Of a DNA stretch of 48,364 nt, positions 8,382 to 16,378 are shown piece after piece. Positions within the stretch are counted from its first letter, which is position 1. Each line of letters opens with the position of its first letter. Both the position numbers and the translations under genes were made by a program. The DNA comes from Bacteroidaceae bacterium (GTDB taxonomy: Bacteria; Bacteroidota; Bacteroidia; Bacteroidales; Bacteroidaceae), in contig JAFVTL010000114.1 in assembly GCA_017503235.1 (NCBI GenBank), positions 1 to 48,364 on the forward strand, read 5' to 3'. Under the pieces are notes generated by a model that worked only from the letters and a program-made list of their open reading frames with translations, did no database searches and was not told the DNA's origin.

Positions 8382-10988
8382 TCATTCAACGCTAAAAACA
8401 CTTTCTGTTGCAAAATCCGTTGAGTACCAATCAACGCCAGTATTGTAACCAGCTCCCCACAGACCAAACTTTGGATAGGCAGCACCAATACTGGTATACT
8501 CTACCGGCCATTTCCATGGTGCAGGTACACATATCATTTGAGGTGCACTACCTTGAGTTGGAGCAATAGCAGTCTTCACATTGCCATCACCATTTATAAT
8601 ATCGATTCTGATTTTACCCATATCAGAACTGGAAATAGAGAAGTCAGTTGGAACTTTAATCTTTTTCACCATACCTTCAAAAACGCTTCCGCTTTCCATA
8701 TCTTCCTCTAAGGTATTAATCATCTTACTAGTATCATCAAAACCAAAAAGACCATGAATTTCACCAATCAATTCATTGTTAACATATACATTAGCTGGGA
8801 TAGTACCACCCGCCGCCAGTGCATGAACAATAGCTGTGTCCTTGCCTGACACATAAGTAATGCTAAACACAATATCATTAAAGTCATAATCACCAATAGA
8901 GCCTAAGTCTTCACTAGCAATTATCCATTGAATTCCTTCCGCTGGAGTTTCTGGAACATAATCATCAGGAATATTACCATGGCCTGTACAATCAGATTTT
9001 TCCAAATCATCCCCCTTATATGCTGGGAAAATAGCGAAATCTGATTCACCGACGCCTGACAATCCATACATCAAGTGCGGCGACATATTATCAACCACCC
9101 ATTTTGTCTGATTACCAACCAATTGGTCTGTCTCCAAATAAATTTTTCCTTCAACTTTGGCTTCACCTGCCGTAGTATATAATGCTTCAGCGGATATCAA
9201 AGCCGTAGACTCACTATTTCCCACATACTTAATAACAGGAGTATAACCCATATCATAATAATCCGCTCGAACAATAGAATTCTCACGTAAAGTCACATAA
9301 TTGGTATGAATTGTACAACATTCTAACGCCGTATTAGCATTTTGGTTTAAATAAAGGACTTCTACACGTTCAGTTGCACGGAACAAGCAACCATTATTCA
9401 ATGTACCTTGCATATTATTAGGATTACCAAAACGAACGACTTCCATCTTACCCCAATTGGTCAAGAGATCTTCATCATTACCAAAATAAATTTGAGTACC
9501 TGTATATATACCTGTTTCTGCATTATAGAATGTACCATAACTTGCAAATTTCATATACTCTATATTCTTCATGGTACCAGCATTATATATCAAAGCACCA
9601 CTACCTACAGGATACAAACTAAATTGCGCATTTCCACTACCAGTAGTAGTTGTAATAGTTTCATCCCTCGTTTCAAATTTTGAATCAGTAATAGCTCCAC
9701 GATCTATCTTTGTTTTGAAACTGGTTTTATTGTTAAGATCGCTGCAATCACCATTTATCACCGTTTCCTGACCATTAATTTTGAGACTAATATCATCAAA
9801 ATAATATTTATTAGCTGCATCAAAAACATTCAGATTAAAGGCTAATGAATATCCATTGGCTTCATTATCTCTAAAATTACCAGAAATTTCAACTTTCTTC
9901 CAATCTGTTTCAAAATTAATTTTACCTACATTAGAAATATATTCACTCGGTGCTTTATGAATTTGCACGTCTGATTGTGCTGCTTTTTCTGCTTTTACAT
10001 TCATGGAAAGAGTCCACGATTGTCCTGCTTGAAAAGTATTATTTGAAACTACCCAGAACTGAGTATCCCAATCCTGCTCAACCTGATCTTTCGATTCAAC
10101 GACAATATAAGAATGAGTAATAGTCGTGGTAACAGTAGTTGATTCACCATTCGACTTATCTTCCACCAAGCCGCCTGGCATCACTATAAGTCTAGAAGGA
10201 GCATTAAAAGTATGCTCACCTGACACCAAATTCAGCGTACCACCATCTGCCACAATAATATCCAATTGACCGATAGAGCCTGATGAATTCAAATTCAACA
10301 CGCCACCATTAGCTATAACCAACTTAGTATGATTATTACACCAAATAGGAAAGCGGTTTTGAGATTCTTCAACCCCTGTGATAACAAAAACACCACCATT
10401 AGCAAAATCATTTACATAATTTGGATAAGAACTAAACTTCTTTCCCGTGGCTATCATATTGTTCACTTCTTCCACAGTATACGGACAAGCCATTTTAGTA
10501 GATTCCAAATCACCATCTACCATAGCTCTTGCACCTTGCGGATTTACATCACCAAAAGTTGCATTGAGGACGCCACCAGCGGCTTGTATAGCTTTCACTG
10601 CACGGCGACCACTTTCTTCCACACGCATCACATAAAAATACTTCAAGCCATTGGGTGCATCGAACTTGATGCTGGTTTCAGCATAGCCTTCTGCATCGGT
10701 AGTGACACCAGTGGTTGCCATCAACTTGGCATCCTTGTCATAAAGCGGATTGCTGGTGTAGATGTTAAACGTATAGTCAGCCAACGCATCTTCCTTAATA
10801 GAGAGATTGGCTTGAACTCCTAGAGCGACATTCCAAGTCTGGTTCGGGTCGATTTCCCCAAACTGCTTCTTCCACTGAGATTCGTAATACTCACGAACAA
10901 ATTCCGGGTCGTACATGTCCCCGTGGTCACGGGTACAAGAAAAAATGATGGCAGAGAACGCCATCAGGCACAATAAAATCCTCTTCAT
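8382..10988 (-). CDS. DUF4842 lipoprotein, long paralogue with CBM-like insert
   Basis: An 868-residue predicted surface lipoprotein (lipobox Cys18 in MAFSAIIFSC). The N-terminal FGEIDPNQTWN segment (about 43-53) mirrors FGNIDPYHTWG of the neighbouring paralogue. Residues about 200-275 are repetitive, beta-helix-like (NGGVLNLNSSGSIGQLDIIV, DGGTLNLVSG). Residues about 305-412 look like a CBM4/9-type carbohydrate-binding module (FWVVSNNTFQAGQSWTLSMN, then YYFDDISLKINGQ). The C-terminal DUF4842 core SEDLGSIGDYDFNDIVFS lies near 690-708 and the protein closes with ICVPAPWKWPVEYTS. No catalytic motif is seen; a carbohydrate- or matrix-binding surface role is inferred. AT-rich relative to its neighbours in the middle part, which may reflect domain acquisition. 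Confidence 0.78.
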   Translation of the reverse strand: MKRILLCLMAFSAIIFSCTRDHGDMYDPEFVREYYESQWKKQFGEIDPNQTWNVALGVQANLSIKEDALADYTFNIYTSNPLYDKDAKLMATTGVTTDAEGYAETSIKFDAPNGLKYFYVMRVEESGRRAVKAIQAAGGVLNATFGDVNPQGARAMVDGDLESTKMACPYTVEEVNNMIATGKKFSSYPNYVNDFANGGVFVITGVEESQNRFPIWCNNHTKLVIANGGVLNLNSSGSIGQLDIIVADGGTLNLVSGEHTFNAPSRLIVMPGGLVEDKSNGESTTVTTTITHSYIVVESKDQVEQDWDTQFWVVSNNTFQAGQSWTLSMNVKAEKAAQSDVQIHKAPSEYISNVGKINFETDWKKVEISGNFRDNEANGYSLAFNLNVFDAANKYYFDDISLKINGQETVINGDCSDLNNKTSFKTKIDRGAITDSKFETRDETITTTTGSGNAQFSLYPVGSGALIYNAGTMKNIEYMKFASYGTFYNAETGIYTGTQIYFGNDEDLLTNWGKMEVVRFGNPNNMQGTLNNGCLFRATERVEVLYLNQNANTALECCTIHTNYVTLRENSIVRADYYDMGYTPVIKYVGNSESTALISAEALYTTAGEAKVEGKIYLETDQLVGNQTKWVVDNMSPHLMYGLSGVGESDFAIFPAYKGDDLEKSDCTGHGNIPDDYVPETPAEGIQWIIASEDLGSIGDYDFNDIVFSITYVSGKDTAIVHALAAGGTIPANVYVNNELIGEIHGLFGFDDTSKMINTLEEDMESGSVFEGMVKKIKVPTDFSISSSDMGKIRIDIINGDGNVKTAIAPTQGSAPQMICVPAPWKWPVEYTSIGAAYPKFGLWGAGYNTGVDWYSTDFATESVFSVE

Positions 10989-11036
10989 ATAGTTTAATTT
11001 AAATAATTATCCTAAGTTTAACTAATATTATGAGGA

Positions 11037-11044
11037 CAAATATA
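11037..11044 (-). promoter_or_regulatory. -7 promoter box for the long DUF4842 gene
   Basis: Minus-strand TATATTTG, full match to TAnnTTTG, about 48 bp before the ATG. The surrounding DNA is very AT-rich. Confidence 0.6.
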
Positions 11045-11119
11045 AAGAATAAAAATATACGTTGTACTTTTTTTGCTCTTTTTTTTATTTATAAGGTATT
11101 ATTTTTTAAGCGATTATAA

Positions 11120-11929
11120 TTATTTTTCGCGCGCCGAACGGCTCTTCACGATGAGGTAAAGCCCCAACAAAACAAGGGGCAGACTAAGCCACTGGCCAAT
11201 ATTGAACGTCATGGAAGCCTCTTGTGCCACCTGCGGATTCTTCATAAATTCCAATGCGATACGCGTACCGAAAAAGATGAGAAGTGACACACCGGTTATC
11301 AAACCGACGTATTTCTGCAAATGAAACTTATGATACATCAGCAATGACACCACTCCAGCTACCAGGCAATAGAGCATTTCATAGATTTGAGTAGGATGGC
11401 AAGCTTGTCCGGCATAGAGCTGTTGCCATTCGCGGGAACGGACAAACTCGAAACCCCAAGGCAAATCGGTCGGAAAACCAAAGATTTCAGAGTTCATCAG
11501 ATTACCGAAGCGGATGCAGAAACAGAGTACGGCTACAGAAGGGATAATGCGGTCGAACAACCACCATACGCTCTGCTTGGTCACTTTACGGGAATAAATC
11601 CAAGCAGCCAGAATAACACCAAATGTACCTCCATGGCTGGCCAATCCGCCTTCCCATATCTTCAAGATTTCTACCGGATTGGAAGTATAGTAATCCCACT
11701 GATAGAACAAGCAATGCCCCAAACGAGCTCCTACAATCACACTGATAATGCTATATACAAACAATTTGTCCACCCATTCTTCAGGATACTTTTCCTTCTT
11801 GAACAACCATTCGGCATACTTGTAGGCCAGGATAAACCCTATCCCCCACATCAAACCATACCAGCGGATTTGACGCCCTGCTATCTCAAAAATTGTAGGA
11901 TCAACGTCCCATACTATACTTGCTATCAT
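11120..11929 (-). CDS. lgt: Phosphatidylglycerol-prolipoprotein diacylglyceryl transferase
   Basis: A 269-residue inner-membrane enzyme that transfers diacylglycerol from phosphatidylglycerol to the lipobox Cys of prolipoproteins, the first step of lipoprotein maturation. Seven or so hydrophobic segments are seen. Family motifs: IRWYGLMWGIGF near the N terminus, GLASHGGTFGV with the conserved His, and IRFGNLMNSEIFG, the Lgt signature (R-x-GN-x-x-N). The frame can start with GTG at 11932; ATG 11929 is preferred. It would act on the several lipoproteins encoded in this window. The region between it and ddh holds a nested inverted repeat. Confidence 0.95.
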   Translation of the reverse strand: MIASIVWDVDPTIFEIAGRQIRWYGLMWGIGFILAYKYAEWLFKKEKYPEEWVDKLFVYSIISVIVGARLGHCLFYQWDYYTSNPVEILKIWEGGLASHGGTFGVILAAWIYSRKVTKQSVWWLFDRIIPSVAVLCFCIRFGNLMNSEIFGFPTDLPWGFEFVRSREWQQLYAGQACHPTQIYEMLYCLVAGVVSLLMYHKFHLQKYVGLITGVSLLIFFGTRIALEFMKNPQVAQEASMTFNIGQWLSLPLVLLGLYLIVKSRSAREK

Positions 11930-11948
11930 CACTAATCTATTATCATGT

Positions 11949-12095
11949 AGTTAAAGGAGATAAAAGAGTTATCGCTTCGCTCGTCCTTCGGACCAGGAGT
12001 TAAAGCCAATAGCCCGATAGATATTCACGCGACCAATAATCGAAGCTATCGGCTCTAACTCCTTAAGCTCGAAGAGCCGATAACTCCCTTTAACT
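11949..12095. repeat. Nested intergenic inverted repeat
   Basis: Outer arms AGTTAAAGGAG...AGTTATCG (11949-11974) and CGATAACTCCCTTTAACT (12078-12095) pair imperfectly. An inner pair, AGGAGTTAAAGCC...CCGATAG (11995-12020) and CTATCGGCTCTAACTCCTT (12046-12064), forms a second hairpin. It occupies almost the whole gap between ddh and lgt and contains no gene. It may be an RNA structure in the ddh-lgt transcript or a decayed repeat. Confidence 0.6.
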
Positions 12096-12116
12096 CCATT
12101 AATTCCTTATATACAC

Positions 12117-13016
12117 TTATACCAAGTGTGCAATCAACTCTTCCCGTTCACCGTGCAACAAATCAATGACCGGCACTTCAATCATGGTGTAGCATCCTGG
12201 TTGCTGGCGCATCGTTGCGCGAGCACAGCACACCATCACTTGAGCCGTTAAAGCCGGGTTATTTATTTTCATATTGAACTCGAACAACTGGTTGTGAGTG
12301 GTTCCCGATACGCCCTTGCGTACCAAGTTAACCCCATGTCCCACATCGTTCAAATCATCCACACAAGGCACTTGCTTCACGTGGGTTTCATCATTCACGA
12401 AATAAGGGTCAGCTTTAACAGCAGCCTCAACAGTCTTGAAGTCAGCACCTTCCTCCAGTTCTACATACACCATACGACGATGGATTCCTGTACCTGTAGG
12501 GATGGTCATTGACAAGGCATCCTTCACACCCTCAATGGCACGAACGGCTACCGAATGTCCCATACTACGGCCAGGGCCAAAGTTGGTATAAGTAATACCC
12601 TTAGGGGCAATGGCTTCCAGCAAAGTACGCACTACCGAATCACTTCCCGGGTCCCATCCTGCTGAGATGATGGCTACCGAACCATGTTCCTTGGCTGTTT
12701 CGCCCAACGAGCGGCGGAGGGCTGTAATCTGTGTATGTATATCGAAGCTATCCACGGTATTGATGCCCAATGCAAGAATCTTGTTGGCTTGTACTTCCAC
12801 CTGACGAGTGGGACTCGCCACGATAGCCACGTCCACATCCTTCAATTCGGTAATATCCTTTACCACTTCATAGGCAGCGAGTTCTGCTGGTTTATTTTCA
12901 GCGCCGTTACGACGGATAACGCCTGCAATTTCAAAATCAGGAGCAGCTTGAAGTGCTTCCACAACCGACTTTCCAATGTTACCGTAACCCACTACGGCAG
13001 CTCTAATCTTCTTCAT
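12117..13016 (-). CDS. ddh: meso-Diaminopimelate D-dehydrogenase
   Basis: A 299-residue NADPH-dependent oxidoreductase that makes meso-2,6-diaminopimelate directly from tetrahydrodipicolinate and ammonia, supplying peptidoglycan and lysine. The N terminus has the Rossmann motif VVGYGNIGKSVVEAL. Later IISAGWDPGSDSVVRTL (about 115-131) and FGPGRSMGHSVAVRAI (about 145-160) match the substrate-binding segments of the Corynebacterium Ddh family, and length fits well. This one-step route replaces the succinylase or acetylase branch. A -7 box lies 40 bp upstream, divergent from ruvA. Confidence 0.93.
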   Translation of the reverse strand: MKKIRAAVVGYGNIGKSVVEALQAAPDFEIAGVIRRNGAENKPAELAAYEVVKDITELKDVDVAIVASPTRQVEVQANKILALGINTVDSFDIHTQITALRRSLGETAKEHGSVAIISAGWDPGSDSVVRTLLEAIAPKGITYTNFGPGRSMGHSVAVRAIEGVKDALSMTIPTGTGIHRRMVYVELEEGADFKTVEAAVKADPYFVNDETHVKQVPCVDDLNDVGHGVNLVRKGVSGTTHNQLFEFNMKINNPALTAQVMVCCARATMRQQPGCYTMIEVPVIDLLHGEREELIAHLV

Positions 13017-13055
13017 TATCGTTCGTTTTTATATCCTATTTCTTTAATTATGACG

Positions 13056-13063
13056 CAAAAATA
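13056..13063 (-). promoter_or_regulatory. -7 promoter box for ddh
   Basis: Minus-strand TATTTTTG, full match to TAnnTTTG, followed by CGTC. Confidence 0.6.
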
Positions 13064-13106
13064 GACATTTTGTTTTACACCTATATAAATATATAGCAAA
13101 TATTTT

Positions 13107-13114
13107 TAAATTTG
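13107..13114 (+). promoter_or_regulatory. -7 promoter box for ruvA
   Basis: TAAATTTG, full match to TAnnTTTG, followed by CGG. The start codon at 13137 leaves a leader of only about 15 nt. Confidence 0.6.
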
Positions 13115-13136
13115 CGGATAAATAACAAACAACCAT

Positions 13137-13733
13137 ATGATAGAATACATTAGAGGCGAACTAGTAGAAACGACTCCGGCTCTTGCCGTCGTTGATTGCA
13201 ATGGCATGGGCTACGCCATCAACATTTCATTGAACACCTACTCGGCTATCCAGGGTAAACCGAGCGTCAAGCTCTACATCCACGAAGCAATCCGTGAAGA
13301 CGCGCACGTGCTCTTCGGCTTCTCTACCAAACAAGAAAGGGAGTTATTCCTGTTGTTGATAACCGTATCGGGCATTGGTGGCAACACGGCACGCATGATA
13401 CTCTCCGCCCTCAGTCCTGCCGAACTTTGCAATGTCATCAGCTCGGGCAATGACAAGCTACTGAAAAGTGTTAAGGGCATTGGGCTGAAAACCGCCCAAC
13501 GAATCATTGTGGACTTGAAAGACAAGATTTCAGCTACAGGTATGGAAACGGTAGCGGGAAGCGCCACAACCCTTTCGCCCGCCCATTCGGAAGTACACGA
13601 CGAAGCGATTGCTGCCCTTACCATGTTGGGATTTGCACAAGCCCCTTCACAAAAGGTGGTAACGGCCATCCTGAAAGAAGAACCAGAACTGCCGGTAGAA
13701 AAGGTTATCAAATTAGCGTTGAAACGGTTATAA
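13137..13733 (+). CDS. ruvA: Holliday junction DNA helicase subunit RuvA
   Basis: A 198-residue protein that binds four-way junctions and loads RuvB for branch migration. Domain I (about 1-62) is the OB fold beginning [20 protein letters not shown]; domain II (about 63-140) has two helix-hairpin-helix motifs, [17 protein letters not shown] and [19 protein letters not shown]; domain III (about 150-198) is the RuvB-binding three-helix bundle ending [12 protein letters not shown]. The length is normal and all parts are intact. RuvB is not in the window. A 22-bp-period array follows the stop. Confidence 0.96.
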   Translation: MIEYIRGELVETTPALAVVDCNGMGYAINISLNTYSAIQGKPSVKLYIHEAIREDAHVLFGFSTKQERELFLLLITVSGIGGNTARMILSALSPAELCNVISSGNDKLLKSVKGIGLKTAQRIIVDLKDKISATGMETVAGSATTLSPAHSEVHDEAIAALTMLGFAQAPSQKVVTAILKEEPELPVEKVIKLALKRL

Positions 13734-13765
13734 ATAGTCGAGCAGCATCGTACTATTCAACTTGG

Positions 13766-13857
13766 TGCCACGGCCTTGGCAGCGTCTTGCCACGGCTTTG
13801 GCAACAATCTGCCAAGGCCGTGGCAAAGTTCTGCCAAGAACTGGGAAAAGGTTGGCA
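13766..13857. repeat. 22-bp-period palindromic array, locus 1
   Basis: Four units start exactly 22 bp apart at 13766, 13788, 13810 and 13832. Units 1-3 are a 16-bp near-palindrome (TGCCACGGCCTTGGCA, TGCCACGGCTTTGGCA, then the exact complement of unit 1, TGCCAAGGCCGTGGCA), each followed by a 6-bp spacer (GCGTCT, ACAATC, AAGTTC). The fourth, TGCCAAG...GGTTGGCA, is longer and decayed. Units 1 and 3 can form a perfect 16-bp stem. It lies between the convergent 3' ends of ruvA and a lipoprotein gene. Confidence 0.85.
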
Positions 13858-13909
13858 CTCCACAGATACTTGTAGAGAGGTTTAAAAGCAATAATAAAGG
13901 GAATTGTTC

Positions 13910-14746
13910 CTACTCCTTCACCTCAGCTGTCTTCGCTTCCTCCATCTTTCTCGTTACGAACTGAATCTTCAAGTTCGCTTCCTTCTGTTGCTTGCGGATT
14001 TCTTCCATGCCGGAGAGGATACGAGACAATTCCATCAACTCAACGATGGCCTTACGGTCGTTTTTCTGCAGAGTGGTGCGATAGGTCTTATCGCCAACAA
14101 ATTGGAGTTGGATATTTTTATCTTGATTGGTCACAATAAAGCCTGCAACGCCACCATCCTCACCGACTTTATAATCAGCCTTTTCAACGGTGCGTCCCAA
14201 ATCGGTGGTTACGTAACTGTCTTTCGCCATCGGTGTTTCAGCAAAAGTATCACCCACGCTCACCTTCACTGAGGTGTGGTTCAACTTACCTCCAGCGCAA
14301 TAGATGGATGTCAACGACATTTCGCCCAACTCATTCACTTGGGCACGAAGGAACGAACGGCCGATATTCTTTTCAACAACCTGAGTCGGATAGAACCAAT
14401 TGCCCACTTCCTGATAGGCGGTATCCTTCTCCAATACAAAATTTCCTTTGATAGAATCAAACTGAAGTTGTTTTACCTGCATCATGCTATCCAGATAGAC
14501 AAGTGTCTTCTGTTGTTCCTTCAAGTCGACCTGTTGCATGAGCCGTATGCCCTGCTTACGGGCTTCGAAAGCTTTCGGATAAAGCACCTTAATACTGTCA
14601 ATCTGCAGCTTAGCTTCACTGAAATTATCTTGTTGCAATGCAATTTCTGCCTTCTGCAAACGTTTCTGGGCTTCTTTTTCGCCACCGTCACCACATCCTG
14701 ACAATACTGTCAAGGCCAATAATACCGACAAACCATACCTTTTCAT
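13910..14746 (-). CDS. Predicted lipoprotein with N-terminal helical region
   Basis: A 278-residue protein with lipobox MKRYGLSVLLALTVLSGC (Cys18). Residues about 22-95 are charged and helical, with a tetratricopeptide-like stretch (LQKAEIALQQDNFSEAKLQI, then YPKAFEARKQGIRL). The middle is beta-rich and the C terminus (about 225-278) again helical and Lys/Glu-rich. I do not recognise a named family with certainty; homologues are common in Bacteroides. In-frame ATGs at 14755 and a longer frame at 14773 exist; 14746 gives the cleanest signal peptide. The promoter overlaps that of the divergent cca gene. Confidence 0.75.
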   Translation of the reverse strand: MKRYGLSVLLALTVLSGCGDGGEKEAQKRLQKAEIALQQDNFSEAKLQIDSIKVLYPKAFEARKQGIRLMQQVDLKEQQKTLVYLDSMMQVKQLQFDSIKGNFVLEKDTAYQEVGNWFYPTQVVEKNIGRSFLRAQVNELGEMSLTSIYCAGGKLNHTSVKVSVGDTFAETPMAKDSYVTTDLGRTVEKADYKVGEDGGVAGFIVTNQDKNIQLQFVGDKTYRTTLQKNDRKAIVELMELSRILSGMEEIRKQQKEANLKIQFVTRKMEEAKTAEVKE

Positions 14747-14756
14747 ATCTTTCATC

Positions 14757-14787
14757 TTTGATTGTGACGACAAAAATAGTAATTTTG
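14757..14787 (+). promoter_or_regulatory. cca promoter
   Basis: -33 box TTTG (14757-14760), 19-bp spacer, -7 box TAATTTTG (14780-14787) followed by CAG. Start codon at 14806. The -7 box of the opposite promoter lies inside this spacer. Confidence 0.78.
14771..14778 (-). promoter_or_regulatory. -7 promoter box for the 13910-14746 lipoprotein gene
   Basis: Minus-strand TATTTTTG, a full match, with a TTTG (14801-14804, minus) 22 bp upstream, slightly long. It sits within the cca promoter spacer. Confidence 0.55.
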
Positions 14788-14805
14788 CAGTTCATTACAG
14801 CAAAA

Positions 14806-16221
14806 ATGGAACTGAAAGAACATTTTAAAGGCAAGATTTTCCAATTGATATCCGAAACTGCTGATGAGCTGGGATTAGAATGCTATGTGGTAGGAGGATA
14901 TGTACGCGATATATTCCTGAACCGTACTTCCAAGGACATTGACGTCGTCGTAGTGGGCAGCGGTATAGAAATTGCTCAAGCTTTCGGCAAGAAACTGGGT
15001 AAAGGAGCGCATGTCTCCGTTTTCCGAAACTTTGGCACGGCACAGGTGAAATATCGTGACACGGAAGTGGAGTTTGTTGGGGCGCGCAAAGAATCGTACA
15101 GCCACGACAGCCGGAAACCGGTGGTTGAAAACGGCACTCTGGAGGACGACCAGAACCGGCGCGACTTTACCATCAACGCCATGGCTGTATGCCTCAACCG
15201 AGCACGTTACGGAGAACTTGTTGATCCTTTTGGCGGATTGAACGACTTGAAGGAACGAACCATCCGAACCCCACTTGACCCAGACATTACATTCAGCGAC
15301 GATCCTTTACGCATGATGCGGTGCATCCGATTCGCCACCCAATTGAATTTCTACATAGAAGACGAGACGTTCTATGCTTTGGAGCGCAACAAAGAACGCA
15401 TAAAAATCATCAGCCGTGAACGGATTGCCGATGAATTGAACAAGATACTCCTTTCGCCTGTCCCCTCAAAAGGATTTGTCGAACTGGACCGTTGCGGTTT
15501 GTTACCGCTCATCTTTCCCGAACTTGACGCTTTGCAAGGTGTTAATGTCAAGAACGGACGGGCACACAAAGACAATTTCTACCACACCCTGGAGGTAGTT
15601 GACAACATAGCCAAGCATACCGACAATCTATGGTTGCGATGGGCTACATTACTGCATGACATCGGTAAACCACGCACCAAGCGCTGGGAGCCGAAGGCGG
15701 GATGGACATTCCACAACCACAACTATATCGGTGAGAAAATGATTCCGGACATCTTCCGCAAGATGAAACTGCCGATGAACGAGAAGATGAAGTATGTACA
15801 GAAGCTCGTTGGGCTACATATGCGGCCTATCGTCATTGCGGATGAGGAGGTTACCGACTCGGCCGTCCGCCGTTTACTCTTTGAAGCGGGTGACGACATT
15901 GACGACCTGATGCTGTTATGCGAAGCGGACATCACCTCGAAGAACGAAGTAAAAAAACAGCGTTTCCTTGACAACTTCAAGCTTGTACGATTCAAACTGA
16001 AGGACCTCGTAGAGCGCGACTACAAGCGATTGTTCCAACCGCCCATCGATGGAGAAGAGATTATGCGTATATTCGGATTAGGTCCTTGTCGCGAAGTCGG
16101 TATTCTGAAAGACACCATCAAGAATGCGATTCTGGACGGCAAAATATCAAACGAATACGATGAAGCCTACCAATTCATGATGGAAAAGGCAGAAAAAATG
16201 GGATTGGTACCTAAGGCATAA
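14806..16221 (+). CDS. cca: CCA tRNA nucleotidyltransferase with HD domain
   Basis: A 471-residue enzyme that adds or repairs the 3' CCA of tRNAs. The class II nucleotidyltransferase head has GGYVRD (about 30-35) and the metal-binding DID (44-46) in SKDIDVVVVG, then RRDFTINAMA and the SDDPLRMMRCIRFATQL region. A C-terminal HD domain is visible from LLHDIGKPRTKRW (about residue 275), as in the Bacteroidetes tRNA nucleotidyltransferase/poly(A) polymerase family. The frame opens 56 codons earlier but the promoter at 14757-14787 sets the start at 14806. It converges on rseP. Confidence 0.93.
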   Translation: MELKEHFKGKIFQLISETADELGLECYVVGGYVRDIFLNRTSKDIDVVVVGSGIEIAQAFGKKLGKGAHVSVFRNFGTAQVKYRDTEVEFVGARKESYSHDSRKPVVENGTLEDDQNRRDFTINAMAVCLNRARYGELVDPFGGLNDLKERTIRTPLDPDITFSDDPLRMMRCIRFATQLNFYIEDETFYALERNKERIKIISRERIADELNKILLSPVPSKGFVELDRCGLLPLIFPELDALQGVNVKNGRAHKDNFYHTLEVVDNIAKHTDNLWLRWATLLHDIGKPRTKRWEPKAGWTFHNHNYIGEKMIPDIFRKMKLPMNEKMKYVQKLVGLHMRPIVIADEEVTDSAVRRLLFEAGDDIDDLMLLCEADITSKNEVKKQRFLDNFKLVRFKLKDLVERDYKRLFQPPIDGEEIMRIFGLGPCREVGILKDTIKNAILDGKISNEYDEAYQFMMEKAEKMGLVPKA

Positions 16222-16258
16222 AAAAGTGTCCGTACCAAAACGAACTCCTGTCATTATA

Positions 16259-16342
16259 AAGGCACGGATTACACGGATCGCACGGATAAATTATGTGTTT
16301 ACATACACTAAAAACCGTGTTAATCCGTGTAATCCGTGCCTT
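16259..16342. repeat. Long perfect inverted repeat between cca and rseP
   Basis: A 20-bp arm, AAGGCACGGATTACACGGAT (16259-16278), is matched exactly by its complement at 16323-16342. Inside, the word ACGGAT recurs (CGCACGGAT, then ACCGTGTTAATCC), extending the pairing. It sits between two convergent genes and may terminate both, but the loop is long (44 nt) and no T-run follows, so a repeat family is as likely. Confidence 0.8.
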
Positions 16343-16378
16343 AAATAAAGAGGATACGCTTTACCCCTTATCCTATTA

